A stretch of DNA of 64,000 nt from NCBI GenBank assembly GCA_911728455.2, contig OU452229.1, positions 12,006,878 through 12,070,877 of the forward strand, given 5' to 3'. Every line of letters begins with the position of its first letter. Positions within the stretch are counted from its first letter, which is position 1. A program made the translations under genes and the position numbers. Below the pieces are notes generated by a model. The model was not told the DNA's origin and searched no databases. It was given only the letters and a program-made list of their open reading frames with translations. Positions 61,001-64,000 of this stretch are shown one piece after another. The DNA comes from Marthasterias glacialis. Taxonomy: Eukaryota > Echinodermata > Asteroidea > Forcipulatida > Asteriidae.

Positions 61001-64000
61001 CCCAAACCCCCAAGACCGGCATTTTCGGAAAGCACATGAGCAGGGCTTTCCAACAGTGTCGGACTTGTCAGTTTCCCGCCAATACTTTGGGAGATAGAGC
61101 CGTTGCTAAGTCTTGTTTTCATTCTGTTACAGCTTCGTGTACAAAAGTGCCATTAGACAGGCATTTGAAGCGCATTCGGAGCAGCCCCGCTCCCTGGTGG
61201 TATCAAGACGGAAGATGGCCCTGGCTGGCCAGGAAAACCAGATTTTCGGATGCAGGACTATGGCAGCTACCTGCAGGTACAAGAAATTTCTCTCTAGCCC
61301 CAGTATTTCTGGATTTATTGGCCGTGGCGCAGCCGACTACTTTTTGCGGCGTTTTTTTGCTGGCTTCGGTCCAGCACACATGTAGTTGCCTTGGCTATTG
61401 TTGACGTACACACAGCATGGCCGTATGCACTGGACATCATCGGGGTGTCCTCACTCCGCGGTCCCTGGCATCCTCCCTGTTTATCCCAAACCCCCAAGAC
61501 CGGCATTTTCTGAAAGCCAATGAGCAGGGCTTTCCAACAGTGTCAGACTTGTCAGTTTCCTGCCAATACTTGGGGAGATAGAGCCGTTGCTAAGTCTTGT
61601 TTTCATTCTGTTACAGCTTCGTGTACAAAAGTGCCATTAGACAGGCGTTGGAAGCGCATTCGGAGCAGCCCTGCTCCCTGGTGGTTTCAAGACAAAGATG
61701 GCCCTGGCTGGCCGGGAAAACCAGATTTTCGGATGCAAGACTATGGCAGCTACCTACAGGTACAAGAAATTTCTCTCTAGCCCCAGTATTTCTGGATTTA
61801 TTGGCCGTGGAGCAGCCGACTACTTTTTGCGGCGTTTTTTTGCTGGCTTCGGTCCAGCACACATGTAGTTGCCTTGGCTATTGTTGACGTACACACAGCA
61901 TGGCCGTATGCACTGGACATCATCGGGGTGTCCTCACTCCGCGGTCCCTGGCATCCTCCCCGTTTATCCCAAACCCCCAATACCGGCATTTTCTGAAAGC
62001 CAATGAGCAGGGCTTTCCAACAGTGTCAGACTTGTCAGTTTCCCGCCAATACTTTGGGAGATAGAGCCGTTGCTAAGTCTTGTTTTCATTCTGTTACAGC
62101 TTCGTGTACAAAAGTGCCAATAGACAGGCGTTTTGAAGCGCATTCGGTGCAGCCCTTCTCCCTGGTGGTTTCAAGACGGAAGATGGCCCTGGCTGGCCGG
62201 GAAAACCAGATTTTCGGATGCAAGACTATGGCAGCTACCTACAGGTACAAGAAATTTCTCTCTAGCCCCAGTATTTCTGGATTTATTGGCCGTGGCGCAG
62301 CCGACTACTTTTTGCGGCGTTTTTTTGCTGGCTTCGGTCCAGCACACATGTAGTTGCCTTGGCTATTGTTGACGTACACACAGCATGGCCGTATGCACTG
62401 GACATCATCGGGGTGTCCTCACTCCGCGGTCCCTGGCATCCTCCCTGTTTATCCCAAACCCCCAAGACCGGCATTTTCGGAAAGCACATGAGCAGGGCTT
62501 TCCAACAGTGTCGGACTTGTCAGTTTCCCGCCAATACTTTGGGAGATAGAGCCGTTGCTAAGTCTTGTTTTCATTCTGTTACAGCTTCGGGTACAGAAGT
62601 GCCATTAGACAGGCGTTTGAAGCGCATTCGGAGCAGCCCTGCTCCCTGGTGGTTTCAAGACGGCGTTTTTTTGCTGGCTTCGGTCCAGCACACATGTAGT
62701 TGCCTTGGCTATTGTTGACGTACACACAGCATGGCCGTATGCACTGGACATCATCGGGGTGTCCTCACTCCGCGGTCCCTGGCATCCTCCCTGTTTATCC
62801 CAAACCCCCAATACCGGCATTTTCTGAAAGCCAATGAGCAGGGCTTTCCAACAGTGTCAGACTTGTCAGTTTCCCGCCAATACTTTGGGAGATAGAGCCG
62901 TTGCTAAGTCTTGTTTTCATTCTGTTACAGCTTCGTGTACAAAAGTGCCATTAGACAGGCGTTTGAAGCGCATTCGGAGCAGCCCTGCTCCCTGGTGGTT
63001 TCAAGACGGAAGATGGCCCTGGCTGGCCGGGAAAACCAGATTTTCGGATGCAAGACTATGGCAGCTACCTACAGAAACAAGAAATTTCTCTCTAGCCCCA
63101 GTATTTCTGGATTTATTTGCCGTGGCGCAGCCGACTACTTTTTGCGGCGTTTTTTTGCTGGCTTCGGTCCAGCACACATGTAGTTGCCTTGGCTATTGTT
63201 GACGTACACACAGCATGGCCGTATGCACTGGACATCATCGGGGTGTCCTCACTCCGCGGTCCCTGGCATCCTCCCTGTTTATCCCAAACCCCCAAGACCG
63301 GCATTTTCTGAAAGCCAATGAGCAGGGCTTTCCAACAGTGTCAGACTTGTCAGTTTCCTGCCAATACTTGGGGAGATAGAGCCGTTGCTAAGTCTTGTTT
63401 TCATTCTGTTACAGCTTCGTGTACAAAAGTGCCATTAGACAGGCATTTGAAGCGCATTCGGAGCAGACCCGCTCCCTGGTGGTATCAAGACGGAAGATGG
63501 CCCTGGCTGGCCAGGAAAACCAGATTTTCGGATGCAGGACTATGGCAGCTACCTGCAGGTACAAGAAATTTCTCTCTAGCCCCAGTATTTCTGGATTTAT
63601 TGGCCGTGGCGCAGCCGACTACTTTTTGCGGCGTTTTTTTGCTGGCTTCGGTCCAGCACACATGTAGTTGCCTTGGCTATTGTTGACGTACACACAGCAT
63701 GGCCGTATGCACTGGACATCATCGGGGTGTCCTCACTCCGCGGTCCCTGGCATCCTCCCTGTTTATCCCAAACCCCCAAGACCGGCATTTTCTGAAAGCC
63801 AATGAGCAGGGCTTTCCAACAGTGTTAGACTTGTCAGTTTCCTGCCAATACTTGGGGAGATAGAGCCGTTGCTAAGTCTTGTTTTCATTCTGTTACAGCT
63901 TCGTGTACAAAAGTGCCATTAGACAGGCGTTGGAAGCGCATTCGGAGCAGCCCTGCTCCCTGGTGGTTTCAAGACAAAGATGGCCCTGGCTGGCCGGGAA
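59420..64000 (+). repeat. 2,282-bp higher-order unit (830 + 3 x 484), two copies
   Basis: Rare variants recur at about 2,282 bp: cagcttcgggtac at 60299 and 62581; gacaggcatttgaag at about 61158 and 63440; tacttggggagatag near 61567 and 63366-63849; gcgttggaagcg near 61644 and 63926; aagacaaagatgg at 61689 and 63971; and ctccccgtttatccc near 59676 and 61957 (one base less because of the aagacaaag deletion). The second copy runs off the window end. The 830-bp dimer is nested inside this larger unit. Confidence 0.8.

Larger units (their letters stand above)
31919..64000 (+). repeat. 484-bp satellite array, right block (about 67 monomers)
   Basis: The same monomer in the same orientation resumes directly after the transposon, beginning with the second copy of the 9-bp target duplication, and continues past the window end. 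The interrupted monomer is completed across the insertion, so left and right blocks were one array before the element landed. Most units are 484-485 bp; shortened units occur near 44.39 kb and repeatedly from 57.6 to 62.7 kb. Subfamily markers change in blocks: ccctgctcc with aattt variants up to about 44 kb, tattcact with ccccgctcc from about 45 to 57 kb, then the 830-bp dimer family. No gene is seen. Confidence 0.98.

Noticed and set aside
1-64000. Hundreds of open frames of 60-260 codons on both strands
   Set aside because: They recur with the monomer period, rotate frame because 484 is 3n+1, overlap one another on both strands, and show no known domain. They are best explained as a stop-poor satellite consensus.
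1-64000. rDNA, histone or other tandem gene cluster
   Set aside because: No rRNA, 5S or histone sequence is recognisable, and the unit is too short and too variable in frame for a protein gene cluster.
1-64000. CRISPR array or other short regularly spaced repeat system
   Set aside because: The repeat is 484 bp and the whole unit is conserved; there are no unique spacers.
1-64000. Array as an assembly artefact from repeated consensus copying
   Set aside because: Monomers carry many private variants, several different higher-order periods and a unique transposon, which argues for real sequence. Copy number could still be wrong in the most homogeneous runs (about 10.1-11.9, 23.2-24.6 and 51.8-53.9 kb).

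Overview
The window is almost entirely one satellite DNA array. A monomer of about 484 bp is repeated head to tail on the same strand from the first to the last base, roughly 130 copies. The only interruption is a 1,171-bp DNA transposon at 30748-31918. Both window edges lie inside the array, so its true length is unknown. I find no convincing protein-coding gene, rRNA, tRNA or CRISPR array. The many open frames are copies of the same frames recurring in each monomer. Long homogeneous tandem repeats with higher-order structure, splice-like signals and a Mutator-like non-autonomous element point to a eukaryotic nuclear genome, probably from heterochromatin (pericentromeric, subtelomeric or interstitial). 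The species cannot be told from the sequence; an animal is plausible but not shown.

Layout. (1) 1-7.2 kb: older-looking mix of 481/484/486-bp monomers, a duplicated 1,448-bp trimer (about 2.44-5.34 kb) and an internally deleted monomer near 6.9 kb. (2) 7.2-30.7 kb: mostly 484-bp monomers, with local runs of near-identical copies (about 10.1-11.9 and 23.2-24.6 kb), a complex block recurring at 16.4, 20.3 and 22.2 kb, and 967- and 969-bp dimers at 24.6-29.5 kb. (3) 30748-31918: transposon with long terminal inverted repeats and a perfect 9-bp target duplication. (4) 31.9-44.4 kb: 1,453-, 969-, 968- and 966-bp higher-order units, ending near an internally deleted monomer at 44.39 kb. (5) 44.5-57.5 kb: a subfamily marked by a T for G change (tattcact for tatgcact), with a 1,451-bp trimer and four near-identical monomers at 51.8-53.9 kb. 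(6) 57.5-64 kb: the youngest-looking domain, a dimer of 830 bp (full 484 plus a 346-bp deleted monomer) nested in a 2,282-bp higher-order unit.

Two properties of the monomer stand out. It carries a 144-bp segment bounded by a good 3' splice-site look-alike (branch-like gctaag, pyrimidine tract, acag) and a good 5' splice-site look-alike (cag|gtacaag). The segment is an exact multiple of three and is phase-symmetric, so if it were spliced, successive copies would join in frame. Also, most subfamily-diagnostic changes are C-to-T or G-to-A at CpG sites, which suggests the array is methylated in the germline. Either the monomer captured an exon-like gene fragment or the resemblance is chance; no protein family was recognised.
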